The notes: generated by a model not told the origin, from the sequence alone. A stretch of DNA of 64,000 bases from Ceratotherium simum simum (GCF_000283155.1 NW_004454177.1:26079425-26143424), one strand, 5' to 3'. Shown: positions 1-11,035, counted from the stretch's first letter. Program-made: numbers and translations.

Positions 1-623
1 ACTTAATGCTGTGATGAACATCGGGATGCATAAATCTCTGAATTGTTGATTTCATATTTTTTGAATAAATACCCAGTAGTGAGATAGCTGGATCATATTA
101 TATTTCTATTTTTAATTTTTTGAGAAATTTCCATACTGTTCTCCATAGTGGCTACATCAGTTTGCATTCCCACCAGCAGTGTATGAGGGTTCCCTTTTGG
201 CCACATCCTCTAACCTCTATTTCTTGTCTTGGTGGTTATAGCCATTCTGATGGGCGTGAGGTGATATCTTGTTGTAGTTTTGATTTGCGTTTCCCTAATA
301 ATTAGTGATGTTGAACATCTTTTCATGTTCTATCTGTATATCTTCTTTGGAAAAATGTCTGTTCATATCCTCTGCCCATTTTTTGATAGGGTAGTTTGTT
401 TTGTTGTTGTTGAGTTGTATGAGTTCTTTATACGTTTTGGAAATGAACCCCTTGTCGGGTATATGATTTGCAAATATTTTCTCCCAGTTGCTTGTCTTTT
501 TGTTTTGATCGTGGTTTCCTTTGCCTTGCAGAAGCTTTTTAGTCTGATGTAGTCCTATTTGCTTATTTTTTCTTTTGTTTCCCTTGGCTGAGTAGACATG
601 GCATTCAAAAAGATACTGCTAAG
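1..623 (-). mobile_element. LINE-1 fragment, inverted 5' part of a twin-primed insertion
   Basis: Read on the minus strand this is the late ORF2 region of LINE-1 (lower-strand match to the 'aaaaagcttctgcaaggcaaagg' region near 520-545, then the 'ctactgggtatttattc' region near 65-85). Many frameshifts and stops are present, so nothing is coded. In LINE-1 coordinates its left end (base 1) abuts the start of the plus-strand piece beginning near 624. That is the arrangement left by twin-primed reverse transcription. Confidence 0.85.
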
Positions 624-1089
624 CATCTTTTCACAATAGCCAAGACGTGGAAGCAACCCAAGTACCCATCAATGGATGAATGGCTAAAGAAGATGTGGTG
701 TATATATGTGTGTATGTATATATATATATACACAAAGACAAAAGACAAAATTGTGCCATTTGTGACGACATGGATGGACCTTAAGGATATTATGCTGAAA
801 TGAAATAAGCCAGACAGAGAAAGACAAACACCGTATGATTTCACTCATATGTGGAAGATAAACAAACATGGATAAAGAGAACAGATTAGTGGTTACCAGA
901 GGGGAAAGGGTGGGAGAAAGGTGAAAGGGGTAAAGGGGCACATATATATGGTGATGGATAAAAACTAGACTATTGGTAGTGAACATGATGCAGTCTATAC
1001 AGAAACTGATATATAATAATGTACACTTGAAATCTACACAATGTTATAAGCCAATATGACCTCAGTAAAATAATTAAAAAAAAAAAAAA
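624..1089 (+). mobile_element. LINE-1 3' end with A-tail (sense part of the same insertion)
   Basis: Starts at 'ttcacaatagccaagacgtg', a standard late-ORF2 LINE-1 phrase. It runs through 'tggatggaccttaaggatat' and the 3' UTR ('ggttaccagaggggaaaggg') and ends in an A-run at 1076-1089. A TA/TG microsatellite sits at about 698-731. The A-tail marks the true 3' end. The next bases (1090-1098) end in 'actta', which matches bases 1-5 and may be the remnant of a target-site duplication cut by the window edge. Confidence 0.9.
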
Positions 1090-2689
1090 GAATACTTAAA
1101 AGGCACCTCCTCTGTCCAGCTCTTGTTGCTTTTCTCTATTCATCTGCCCCACTTCCTCTGCAAGACTAGATTTCTGCACCAAAAAACTAGAAGTTACTCA
1201 TTCATGCTCCTGGCTTCCCTAGAAGAGAGTCTTCGTGACCTTATACCTCCACTGGCCAATAGAGCCTCTGGATCCTGAGACAAAGCTGGTCCAGTGAGCA
1301 GTGGCCAGGAACCAGGTTACCTAGTACAAATGTGGGAAAGAGCAGGGAGATGTTGATAGTGCAATCTCTAGTGCAGACATGGGTTGAGATACTCAGCTAC
1401 TCACAGGGTAGACAAAAGCTAGAAACAGATAGCACAGCTGTGACTCCAATCTCAAGAGTAGTGCCTGCATCTGCCCCCAGGATGTAGCACCATGTAACTA
1501 GGGCGGCCCTCTGTTCCCAGTGCAGGCGTGGGCACAGGCACAGTCAGGGCCAGGCACCCAGCCAGGCACAGGGGGAAAAGCTGAGAGCTAGAGAGCAGGG
1601 GCCTGGGAGTCCTGCCAGGAGCAGGCCCTGCTGTGTCAGTTTCCTGCTGGACTCTGGAAACCCCAGAACCAGGGAGCAGGGTGGGAACTGTCCTGTCTTT
1701 GAGACACCTTCTTAGAAGTAAGACTAATGGAGTGAACCACTCCTCGGGGGACAGAGTAGAGCAAATCAAAGGGAGAAGAGGACAGCTGGAGCTTCTGGGG
1801 GCTGGGATATTGGCCCCAAGCCTCTCTTCTTTGGACCAAGGTTGGCAGAACATGGAAGAAATAGGACCAGCCTTGGAGCCATCTTTCAAAAATGCTTGGT
1901 GCCATTTTCTTTGTGGGGTGGTGTTGGGATGTAGCACTCACACCTTTCTCTAAATCACACCCCCACAGAGCCCCTACATACATCCGAGCTCTTGGAATCT
2001 TTTTACACAGAAGCCCTTTTAGGTGTTTTTCATTTTCATTTTTTAAAATGTCCTGTTCTTGCCTGGCCTAGTTCTCAGAGGCACTTTAGGAGGAGGAAGA
2101 AATCAGTCGCATTCACACTCCTGAGAGAGGCATCTGCCAGATTTCCTCTCCAGGGTGATCTTTTCATCTTACCATATTTTCAAACAGCCTCCCTTTTGAG
2201 AAACAGGCAGAGAAATGACTCCTGAAGACCGCAGACTAATTGGAAGCAGCTTCGTGGGAGCTTCGCCATCTCTGTGTGTGCTAGAGTCTGAGGAAGGAGG
2301 GAAAAGGAGGGGGGGCTTAAATAACCTTTTGACTTTTTCAGAGGGAAGGGTTCTAATGTCATCCTGAGATTGCATCAACACTCACACCTCCTTGAAAGTC
2401 GAACTTGGGCCTCAGAGGCCTATTTCCAGAGGGTGGGTTAAATACGCCTGGGAGTTGAGTCATTCTCTTGAAGAGTTTACTTCAAAGAAGCCACAAGGGA
2501 AGAAAAAACTGCCGATGAGGGAAAAACTGGGATAACAGAAGTGGCAAAGCTCACAGAGCATCAAAGCATGTTCCCCAGGCAGCGGGCCCTACAGACGCCA
2601 CAATTCCCGACCAGGCTACCCGCCTCCCCACCTCCTGCCAGGCCAGTCCCTCCCCACATCCCCAGAAGAGCTGCTACCATGCCACTTCC
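1090..2689. other. Unassigned DNA, no gene or repeat recognised
   Basis: About 1.6 kb with balanced composition. Two overlapping ORFs (1452-1937 minus, 1633-1953 plus) cover one another and resemble no family I know, so I treat them as chance. A purine-rich run lies at about 2290-2322. It may hold a diverged repeat I cannot name. Confidence 0.6.
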
Positions 2690-2830
2690 CCATTTAAACT
2701 CTTCAACAAACAATCACTATTTAGGAAATATAATGGAAAATGATCCCATTCATGACAGCTGCAGAAAATGTAAAACACATAGTCCTAAACTTAGCAAGAA
2801 AGGTGCAGAACCTCTCGGAAGAAAACTCTT
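2690..2830 (+). mobile_element. Old LINE-1 ORF2 fragment, part 1
   Basis: Contains 'agcaagaaaggtgcagaacc', recognisable as the ORF2 segment that precedes 'gaagaaaactataaaa' in LINE-1. It is interrupted at 2831 by an ERE and continues at 3152, so both parts come from one older insertion. Confidence 0.75.
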
Positions 2831-3134
2831 TTTTTTTTTTTTTTTTTTTTGTGAGGAAGATCAGCCCTGAGCTAACATCCGTCCTAATCCTCCTCTTTTT
2901 GCTGAGGAGGACCGGCTCTGAGCTAACATCTATTGCCAATCCTCCTCCTTTTTTTTTCCCCCCAAAGCCCCAGTAGATAGTTGTATGTCATAGTTGCACA
3001 TCCTTCTAGTTGCTGTATGTGGGACACGGCCTCAGCATGGCTGGAGAAGCGGTGCATGGTGTGCGCCCAGGATGCGAACCCGGGCCGCCAGTAGTGGAGC
3101 GCACGCACTTAACCGCCAAGCCACGCGGCCAGCC
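2831..3134 (-). mobile_element. ERE SINE (tRNA-derived), long form, inserted in LINE-1
   Basis: Reverse-strand ERE. The T-run from 2831 is the A-tail, the tRNA-like head is near 3134, and the box-B-like motif is at about 3072-3083. It carries the extra block with 'caactagaaggatgtgcaac' seen also at 50510 and 58693. A perfect 17-bp target-site duplication, 'ctcggaagaaaactctt', flanks it (2814-2830 and 3135-3151). It is non-coding and was mobilised by LINE-1 machinery. Confidence 0.95.
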
Positions 3135-3670
3135 CTCGGAAGAAAACTCTTAATTCTCTACTGTTGGGCATTAAAAAAGACTTTAATAAATGTGGAGAAA
3201 TACCTATTCCTGGATGGGAAGACTCAATAGTGTAAAGATATCGGTTCTCCACCCAAAAAAAATTATTATGAAATTCCAGGAGGTTGGGATTTTTTTAAAC
3301 TGAGGTTTTAACCAAATTATTTTAAAATTTTCTGTTAAAACAAATTTATAAGAACATCCAGAAAAAAATCTGGCAAGGGAAAATAATGACAGGGGTTTTC
3401 TCTAACAATTTTGTGAATATACAAAAATTAGTGTGGGGCTGGCACCAGAATAGGGAGAGGGGGAAAAACTGGAACATAACAAAAAGTCCAGAAATAAATG
3501 CAAGTATACAAAATAATTTTGTATATAAGAGAATTTTTTTTAATTTCTTAAGGAAAAATATTTCTTAAAGAAAATCAATGGAAAAAGAATGATCTATTCA
3601 GTAAATGGTATCAGAAAAGTTTACTAACCATTTGGTAGGAAATGAATTGCTACTGTCAAGTACAATGCCA
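3135..3670 (+). mobile_element. Old LINE-1 ORF2 fragment, part 2
   Basis: Continues the LINE-1 after the ERE: 'ggatgggaagactcaatagt' near 3212 is the well-known ORF2 phrase, followed by 'cagaaataaatgcaag' near 3490. Reading frames are heavily broken. It gives way near 3670 to sequence that is not LINE-1. Confidence 0.75.
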
Positions 3671-4187
3671 GGGTAAGAATGGTAGTTCAGCCGGTGAAGA
3701 AACAATAAGCCCTTTTTAGATTCAGATAGTTTGGTACTTACATGGTCAGTGGAAGAACATAACCAATGGTGCTAGCTCCCTGTGGCCCCTGTACAGGGCA
3801 ACCCCGAAACAAAAGGGACCATGTGACAGCAACACCAGTGATAGGACACCCTGGTGCAGAGAAGCCAATGTCACAAAGCAGCTAAGTGTCATAGCTTCCA
3901 GCTATACCCTAAGGGAGGTGAGGCAGAGAGCCTCAAACCTCACCAGAATCAGGAGGCCATGGGGCTGTCTCATGACAGCCTCCTTAGAAGACAGAGAAGC
4001 AAGTGAGAAATAACCCTGTAGCAGCTCCTCACAAGCCTCACATGTTCCCATGTTCCAGGAGGATCCCAAGGCCTTCTGCCAAGATTCAGATCAGCTGCCT
4101 TCAAGTCCTGTGGCCTGTAGAAATGCTTGTGAGGTCATGGGCACCAGTGCAGAGCTGTTCCTCTACAGTAACCTCACAAGTCCTGCA
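3671..4187. mobile_element. Unassigned insert interrupting the old LINE-1
   Basis: About 520 bp of higher-GC DNA between two collinear LINE-1 segments (ending near 3670, resuming near 4188). Position implies an insertion, perhaps an old solo LTR, but I could not place its ends or family. The ORF at 4003-4209 inside it has no recognisable product. Confidence 0.45.
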
Positions 4188-4390
4188 GGATAAATTTCAT
4201 GCGGTGTAAAGATTTGAAGGAAAAAATAAACAAATGTACTAGAGAAAAATACAGGTGAATATGTGTTTAATATTGAGCTGGGATGTCCTTTCTAAGCATG
4301 ATATAAAAGCAGAAAACATAAAAGAAAAACAAAACAGATAAATTGATTACATAAAAAGGTTTTGTAGATCAAAGAATTTAAAATGCCCAT
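4188..4390 (+). mobile_element. Old LINE-1 ORF2 fragment, part 3
   Basis: Contains 'tctaagcatgatataaaagc' and 'gattacataaaaa', matching the ORF2 stretch that follows part 2. Homology is lost near 4390, before the 3' UTR, so the element is truncated. Confidence 0.65.
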
Positions 4391-4781
4391 ATTATGATTA
4401 AATTTCCTTGCTTAGACAGCACTTTTTATTTTCTTAGAGTTTCTAATTGTCTTTCTTTTCTTCTTTAATGTCTTCATTTATTTATCTTCGTTGTAAGAAA
4501 TGATTTCATTATATGAGATAAGTAGCCAAGTTTTCTCTTTTCTAGAGCCTTCCACATGGAATAGTGGTCCCAGTATAAGTCTAATTATAGGATCACTTTT
4601 AATGCTCTCCCATGAAAAAACCCCCTATTTTCAGTGTCCCATGTCTTCCTCCTTCTTGATTGGTTCCTTTCTTTTTCATGGAATACATCTTGAAGTATCT
4701 TCCTAGGAAAGGATGAATGAGAGGTAACGTATCTGAGTCTTTGTTTGTCTACATTTAGCTTTAGTCCATCCCACCACCACA
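4391..4781. other. Unassigned AT-rich DNA
   Basis: No gene, RNA or named repeat recognised. The small ORFs here are short and unsupported. Confidence 0.5.
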
Positions 4782-4827
4782 ACACACAGACACACACACA
4801 CATGCTGTCTCTCTCTCTCTCTCTCTC
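4782..4827 (+). repeat. Compound (AC)n/(CT)n microsatellite
   Basis: An (AC) tract at 4782-4802 is followed by a (CT) tract at 4806-4827. Such compound tracts are usually length-polymorphic. Confidence 0.9.
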
Positions 4828-4829
4828 AA

Positions 4830-5400
4830 TTGATAGTTTTCCTGAGTATGGGTTTAAAATAAATTTCTCTTAGAATTTAAAAGCTTTGCTCCATTTTTTT
4901 CTACCTTTCAGTATTGCTCTTGAAAACTCTGATGTCAGTCTCCTTTATATTCCTTTATATATGTCCTAGCATTTGTTTTTAATCTCTGCGATCTTTGGGA
5001 CGTTCTCTCTGGTTTTTTTTTTGTTTTTTGTTTTGCTGTTCTGAAATTTCATAATGATGTACCTAGCTGTGAGGCTATTAACATTAATTATGTTTGATTC
5101 TCAGTAAGTCTTCTGGTGATCCATAAGCCTCCAGTTCTAGAAAAAGAAAATCTCATTTCTTTGAAAATGTCCCCCCTCCATTTCCTCTGTTCTCTCTGTT
5201 TAGAACTCCAATTGGTTGGTAGATTAATCCTCTATCTTTTATTTTTTTCCTCATATTTTGGTCTCTGTCTTTTTGTTCTACTTTCTAGGGCATTTTCTAC
5301 CCCTTCTATTTCAATTTTTGCTGATTCTTTGTTTAATTTTGGCAATCATATTTAAAATGTTCAAGATCTCCTTTTTATTCTCTGACTCTCTGTCTTATTA
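4830..5400. other. T-rich, probably an old interspersed repeat, family not named
   Basis: A strongly T-rich strand with phrases such as 'ctgttctctctgtttagaac' at about 5187-5206 that recur in mammalian old repeats. I cannot assign the family with confidence. No coding signal. Confidence 0.4.
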
Positions 5401-5404
5401 TCCC

Positions 5405-5572
5405 CGTGGCTCTCACCTTGGTTGCACACTAGAATAGACCTTTTAAAAAGTCCATTGCCCAGGTCATACCTGAACAAGTTAAATCAGAATCTTTGGGGTT
5501 AAAACCCAGGTGTCCATATTTTTTAAAGTTCTCCAGTTGATACCAGTCCTTATCCTAGTTTGACAGCCACTG
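5405..5572. mobile_element. MER5A-like non-autonomous hAT transposon
   Basis: The 5' end reads 'gtggctctcaccttggttgc' and the 3' end is its rough inverted complement ('gtttgacagccactg'). The interior has 'aaatcagaatctttgggg'. This is the pattern of MER5A, a short hAT-Charlie-derived element with no coding capacity. Confidence 0.85.
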
Positions 5573-6281
5573 CATTATACAATCCCTGTTTGAGACCTAC
5601 AATATCTTTTTCTTCAATATTATAATAATGTTGAATATGTAATATTCAGTATTATATAAACCAGATAGATAGATAGACTATCTACTTAAACATAATTCCT
5701 GCCCTGTGTATAGTAGGGTATCATTCTCAGGCCACAGATGCAGGCATGAAAACATATACATTTTTGTTTTATTATATTTCAATTTAATTTCTATATGCAG
5801 TCCCTATTCTCCAAGATAGAAGGAACAATCTTTGTCGACTCAATTTTATTGCAGGTCTGGGTTTAGATATGCAATATCTTTTGAAACTCTCTTAGGTTAC
5901 TTGTCAGGGAGAGGAGAGAGAGATGCTAGGTCATTATTTTTAAACTGAGGCACCTCTTGAATAAATTATTGGATGTTAAAATGAAGCGGGTCATCAGCAT
6001 TTTGCTTTTCCTCTTAGCTTTCTTTATTCTAAGAAATGGGGTGTCATTGGTTCAGATACAACACATACATTCTATCTTTTATGAAAGCTTATTTATGCCT
6101 TTGTCTTATCCCTCCCGTAGACTTTGTCCCTCTAGAAAGAAGGAACTACACGTTACGTATGTTACACATAACAGTCATTTTTCCTCAGTTGAATTCTGTG
6201 TGTTTTGGTTTAGATATCAGGGCAAGTGGTCATGGGCTAGTCTGGGCTCAAAGTAGTTCCGATAAAATGCTTCTACAGTCA
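5573..6281. other. Unassigned DNA with a short (GATA) run
   Basis: Holds a four-unit GATA run near 5663-5678 and AT-rich sequence. An ORF at 6036-6416 runs into the CA repeat downstream and looks like chance. Confidence 0.5.
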
Positions 6282-6376
6282 AGCACACACACCCACAAGC
6301 ACACACACACACTTTTTCTCTCTCATGCACACACCTGTGCGTACACAAACACACACACACAGGCACACACTCACAG
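6282..6376 (+). repeat. Imperfect (AC)n microsatellite
   Basis: CA-rich tract broken by 'ctttttctctctcatg' in the middle. Confidence 0.85.
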
Positions 6377-6900
6377 TCTTTTTTCCTCACCTATTCCAAA
6401 TGGCCGCACTGCATGAAGCTCTTACCATGCCGGTTGCCTCTCCATGATCCGGGAGGTGGCGCACTGTCATGGCTGCACTCACTGCTCCCTAAGAAAGGGC
6501 AATGAGAAGGGACTCCCCAGATCTGAGGGCAGATGATGAGGTTGTCCTTGGCAAGGCTGGAAACCAAACTCGGCTCCTGCCTTTCCCCCCTGGGATTCAG
6601 GCGGCTCTGGTATTCACAGCATATTTTCAGAACAGTGAGGGCAAGGTGCCCTAGCACGTTAGCAATATGCATAGGTTCTGAATGCATCTTTAACCCACAC
6701 TGAAGCATTCTTCAAGCTGATTGAAGGGTTAAACCCCAGCGTAGCTCGGCCGGAGTCAGACTTGCTAACTACATCTTGTGCGACAATTCTAGATTCACAG
6801 AGAAGCCCAAAGGAGATCCGTATTTCCGACCTGGGGAGAATGTTCAAATCTCAGGGAAAAAATGTTATTCCTGCTGCATTCTCTCCCTCAGACTGTAATC
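6377..6900. other. Repeat-free block with several CpGs
   Basis: No repeat recognised. CpGs are commoner here than in neighbouring DNA (for example 'gctcggccggag' near 6744), and a CTCF-like site lies at 6449-6462. It could be a regulatory element. Nothing indicates an exon. Confidence 0.4.
6449..6462 (+). promoter_or_regulatory. CTCF-like motif
   Basis: 'ccgggaggtggcgc' agrees at 12 of 14 positions with the published core CCASYAGRKGGCRS. This is a motif match by eye only, and binding is not shown. Confidence 0.3.
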
Positions 6901-7605
6901 AAGGGATCTAAGTGATTTGTTTCAAAAAGTTCAGTTCTTGAATTTAATGCTTCTGTGACTATGTGGATTGATTTTTTTATATCTACAAATGTATTTTTAA
7001 ATAATGTTATAGTTCATTTAAAAGTGTTGTAAAAGTTATTTCCTGGTAAGTTTGGATAGCCTGGTGGTAGGACCCCGCCTCTCTGTCCCAGAGTTGACTC
7101 TGTGACCACCCTTGGGGCAAGGGAAAGTCAGAGTTTGTCTTACTGTTTCTCCAGGAGAGCGACCATCTGCATGAGGACCCTGCTCCTGCCTGGTGGTCTA
7201 CTGTGAACACGAGGTCATCATCTTGACAAGTTTTCCCGCTCCACACTTCCCTGCTTCCCTTCCCCTCCTTTCCCAAACAGAATACACTTTTGTTCCTAAT
7301 GAGAAGTTTTTTAAATTTAATGTTATTTTATTGATGCATTATTTATTTATTCTTCCTCTTTAATAATTATTGCATAAGTCTTACCATATGTTCATTGATA
7401 CATACTGTTTCCCACTGAGCATGTTTACATTGCTTTTTCCTCACTGTGCCTCTGTTTTTTAAATTTTGATGAATATATATAATTTCATGTAAAATAAATG
7501 TAATTATATCTCAAATATTGTGTGCTTTTTAAAAAATAAGATAAAAAGACCCCATATTTTTTTCTTTCTTTGTTTCTCGCTTTCCCTTTTCTGTCTTTTC
7601 CTACT
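6901..7605. other. Unassigned, AT-rich from about 7290
   Basis: The left part is ordinary unique-looking DNA. 7290-7560 is AT-rich and may be a decayed LINE. No gene recognised. Confidence 0.45.
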
Positions 7606-7845
7606 TTTCCCATGTGAGCATCCACCAGGTGACCCAGGTTAACAACCTAATGTGTACCGTCCATGTTTTTCTCCGTGCTCATATAATCACACAGACACAC
7701 ACGTATTTGTATGTTTTACATATATGGGATCATGTGACGTAATTCCCTACTTTTGCTATTCTTACTCAATAAAATTTTGTAGCAATATTTCCAAGATAAC
7801 TAGTATAACTCTAATTCATTCTTCTTAATGGCTATGTGCAAGACT
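7606..7845 (-). mobile_element. Probable old LINE-1 (L1M-type) 3' fragment, antisense
   Basis: Phrases such as 'atatgggatcatgtgacgta' and 'ttcttcttaatggctatgtg' follow the order seen in reverse-strand 3' ends of old LINE-1s. A related fragment lies at 31620-32100. Confidence 0.5.
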
Positions 7846-8619
7846 CAGTGATGTCCTGGAACCATCTAGTATTTAATACTTATCTCCTACAAGAGCTAGT
7901 TATTAAATATTCAAGAATTTTGTAAGCTAGTTATAAACTATAAGTGGCTGGAAATAATCCACGGTGGGAGAATTTACACCATGGATATTGGCAAGCATTA
8001 CCAATCAGGGCCTTGGTTTTTCAGAGAGTGAGCACATCACTGGTGCACGTTTACAATAATTTATACAAGCAACCACCTTTTGACTGGCTGCTTGTTTTAA
8101 TTCTCTTTTCTATTTCTTTTCTGTTTTTCCCCCCACTATGAACATTGCTGTAATAAACTCAGAGGATTTGAGCAGTGCTCACTGAAGAGGTGTGGGAAGT
8201 TGCCCCAAAGTCATTCTGAGTCCAGGCAGGGCAGGTAACAGGGGGGTGCCGGGCATCAGACCCGAACTTCAGCTGCCTTATTGTTTTCTTGCATGCTACA
8301 AACAAATGAGGCCTTGCTGCCTGCAGTTTTGAGGACACCCAATGTGGACACTTCCTATGAGGGTCTCCCATGGTGTTGACCTCTCATCCTTACTCCCATT
8401 TCATAGTCTCCTCCATTTAAGCCCTTCCTGCCTATTGCCCTTAGCTGCCTCTTCCACCCTTAACATTCTGAGGAAGACCCACATAGAATAACAAAGCCAC
8501 AGTCCTCTGGGTTTTGAAAATTCTGCAACTTGGGGGATTGTGGGTGGTGTGGAGTTTGAGTACAGATGGGAAGGCATTTGCTCCAGTTGGGTTAAGCTCT
8601 TTCAGAAGGCAACGGTACA
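7846..8619. other. Unassigned DNA
   Basis: No gene, RNA or repeat recognised. The ORFs at 7944-8141 (plus) and 8159-8371 (minus) have no family resemblance. Confidence 0.5.
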
Positions 8620-8850
8620 AGCTTCATGTGGCTGATCCCCATCACTGCATCTCCAGCCCACATCTATTTCCCAAGCTCCTGCTTTTTGTATCCAACTGTC
8701 TGCTGAGCATCTCCACTCATGGCCCATCAGCACTTCACACCCAACAAACATCTCCAAAATAGAAGCCCTCCTCTCTCCGTCTCCACCTTTTACCAACACC
8801 ACAACTTCGGGCAGTCCTGCCACCTCTTCATTTATATGTACCCCGAGAAC
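8620..8850 (+). mobile_element. L2 LINE fragment
   Basis: 'gtatccaactgtctgctgag' followed by 'catctccact' and 'aacatctccaaaatagaagc' matches the conserved late-ORF2 stretch of L2 (tccaactgcctacttgacatctccac... then ...catctcaaacttaacatgtccaaaact). Frames are broken. Confidence 0.75.
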
Positions 8851-9654
8851 ACTAATTTCTGTGGGCATTTAAATGATATCATGCATGTAAGCAGCCTAGG
8901 TGTTCAGCAAATGTTAGTTCCCCCTCCCTCCATCCCTCTCGCTTCCTGGAGGAAGAGCATTCTCAATTTAGGGAAAAAGCAAAGTTCATCGAGTTGCCAG
9001 AGAGAGTTCACTTGCACTTAAAGGCAGAAAATGTTCTTTAGTCAGAGAAGCCAAGCATGAGAGTCTCAGGAGGAAAGTGACACCCAGAATTGATACGTTT
9101 TACCACTTTTTTGTTGATGAAGACTCATACGAGAGGCGAGATGAGGTGGGTGATGGGGAAGGAGCAGACTGGGCTCATCCTGGCTTTCCTGACACCAATT
9201 ACAAAGGGGCTCCAGCCCAGAGCAGCGTGGAGCTGATTTCACAGCTTCGGACGCTGGCCAGGCTGAGGAAGAGGGAGTTGTTAAACTGAGGCCATCTAAA
9301 TAAGAGAAAAGATGTTTCAGTGTTTCTTCCACTTGAAAATTACAGAAGGCTGGCAGGCGCATCCATCAGCCTGGATGAACACTGCTACATCCATCCTCCC
9401 ATTATCTCCTGAGCTGGGTCATTGGAAAAAGCTCATAAAACATGCGAAGGCAGAACATAATTATTTAATGGGCTGTCAGAAACCTGAGAGCACCAAGGCC
9501 TAGCAGCATCCCGGGAAAAGTGAAAGATAGCTCACGTGGAGAAGTCTGTGGTTTTGAAGCAGAAAAAGGGAAAAAAATATGGAGGAAATACAGCCTAGAA
9601 TGTGTTGTGCTTCTAATATTGCCTTTAGAGGGCGGGTCTAAAAATGTGCTTTAA
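8851..9654. other. Unassigned DNA
   Basis: No named repeat. The ORF at 9077-9289 (plus, 70 codons) has ordinary amino-acid composition but no family I recognise and no splice context I can defend. Confidence 0.45.
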
Positions 9655-9740
9655 AACTGAGCACCTACTATGTGCAAGACACTGTTCTAAATGTGGTGAT
9701 TCAAAGAGGTTTAAGACACAATGCCAGTCTTCTGACACAG
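9655..9740 (-). mobile_element. L2 3'-end fragment
   Basis: 'tgagcacctactatgtgcaa' is the reverse complement of the L2 3' terminus (cacatagtaggtgctcaataaat...). Confidence 0.7.
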
Positions 9741-9960
9741 CTGTCTGCCTGTCTGGAGTCACACAGACATGGTTTTGAAGCACAGCTCCACCACTTACTT
9801 GATTTTGGTCAAGTCATTTCATCTCCTTCAGCCTCAGTTTGGTGATCTGCAAAATGGGGATAATGATCCCATTTTGTAAGAATAAGATTTAACATGTGAA
9901 AAGCTCTTTCCATAACGCCTGGTACATAGCAAATGATGAATAAACCTTAGTTCTCTCCTG
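9741..9960 (+). mobile_element. MIR SINE
   Basis: Ordered MIR landmarks: 'ccaccacttacttgattttg', 'agcctcagtttggtgatctg', 'aaaatggggataatgatccc', and the tail 'gcctggtacatagcaaatga'. Confidence 0.85.
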
Positions 9961-10654
9961 CCCCCACCCCACCTTCTCCCACCTTTCGCATCAACAAGCT
10001 GCCTGTCTATTTTCTTCACTGCTGTGTCCCCAGTGTCAGGGGGAGTGCACACTGGCACATGCAGAGGGCGGCGGGGGTGGGTGGCAGGAAGGGCAGGGTG
10101 TTAAAATGCAAAGCTGCACTTCAGGAGAAATAAATGGACATGTTCAGAGAACAAGAAAAAACGAGACTAGTGAATGAAAACTGTTGAAAAAACCCGCATT
10201 TAGTCCAGAGAACAGAAGATTTGGGGTCTCGCTAGCAGGGGTCGTAGACCTGTATTGATCTGAGTAACAGGCTGCTGCGTGGACGGGGAATGAGCCTTGA
10301 CGGGTCTGGAACTAGACACAGATTTCAGCCGGATGGGCGGAAGCATCTTCTGCCAGCAGAGCCTTCAAGGTGCAGAGAGACGCCCTCTGGCGGTGGCTGG
10401 GGTGAGAGTGGAGGCTGAATGGTCACAGGTGGAGTTAGGGCGAGAAGGCTCAAGAGCTGCATGCTGGGAAGGGGGGAGAAGACATTTTACCCCTTTCAAC
10501 CCTGAAGGCTCTGATTCTGAGAATTCTGCTCCGTTAGAAACCGTCGAATAAGGAGGTCAATGGCTGTCATTTGTGGCTCATTCCAAACCTCACTTGAAAT
10601 TCCCCACTTGGTAAATAATGGTGCAAACCTCGTTGTTCAAGATAAAAATAACTA
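9961..10654. other. Unassigned, fairly GC-rich DNA
   Basis: Includes a G-rich tract near 10066-10098 and a CTCF-like site. The ORF at 10297-10551 (plus) has no recognisable family. Confidence 0.4.
10380..10393 (-). promoter_or_regulatory. CTCF-like motif
   Basis: On the minus strand this reads 'ccgccagagggcgt', 12 of 14 to the CCASYAGRKGGCRS core with the CCAGAGGGCG centre intact. It lies in non-repeat DNA. Untested. Confidence 0.35.
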
Positions 10655-11035
10655 CCACTTGACTCAGCCCCTCTGCTGGTCTGTTCCTAGTTTCTCAAAT
10701 GTTCCAGCACTCTCCCTGCTTCTCGCCCTCACTCACACCTCCCTTCTTCCCTGATTGCCATCTCCCCCCTCCCGACTGTCTTCCCAAATTATGCTCATTC
10801 TTTAGGGTCCAGCTGAAATCTATCAGGCACCTCCCCAGGTCCCTGCAGGTCCAATCAGCCTGTCCCATTCCATCTTTCCACGGTATTTTCTTTTCAGGCG
10901 TATGAGATCTCACGGGTACAACTCCCTTCCAAGCTAGATTATGAGCTTCTGGCCTCTCACAGAGGCTTAGTGGTAGTCTTACTTCCTCCCCACTCAAAAA
11001 AATAATGGGTGCTCAATATTTGATTTGTAATTTCA
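10655..11035 (+). mobile_element. L2 LINE 3' part
   Basis: C-rich upper strand with 'attctttagggtccagctga', then 'gattatgagcttctggcctc' and 'gggtgctcaatatttg', in the order of the last few hundred bases of L2. Confidence 0.65.

Noticed and set aside
1452..1983. Overlapping ORFs on both strands (161 and 106 codons)
   Set aside because: No family resemblance, and mutual overlap suggests chance.
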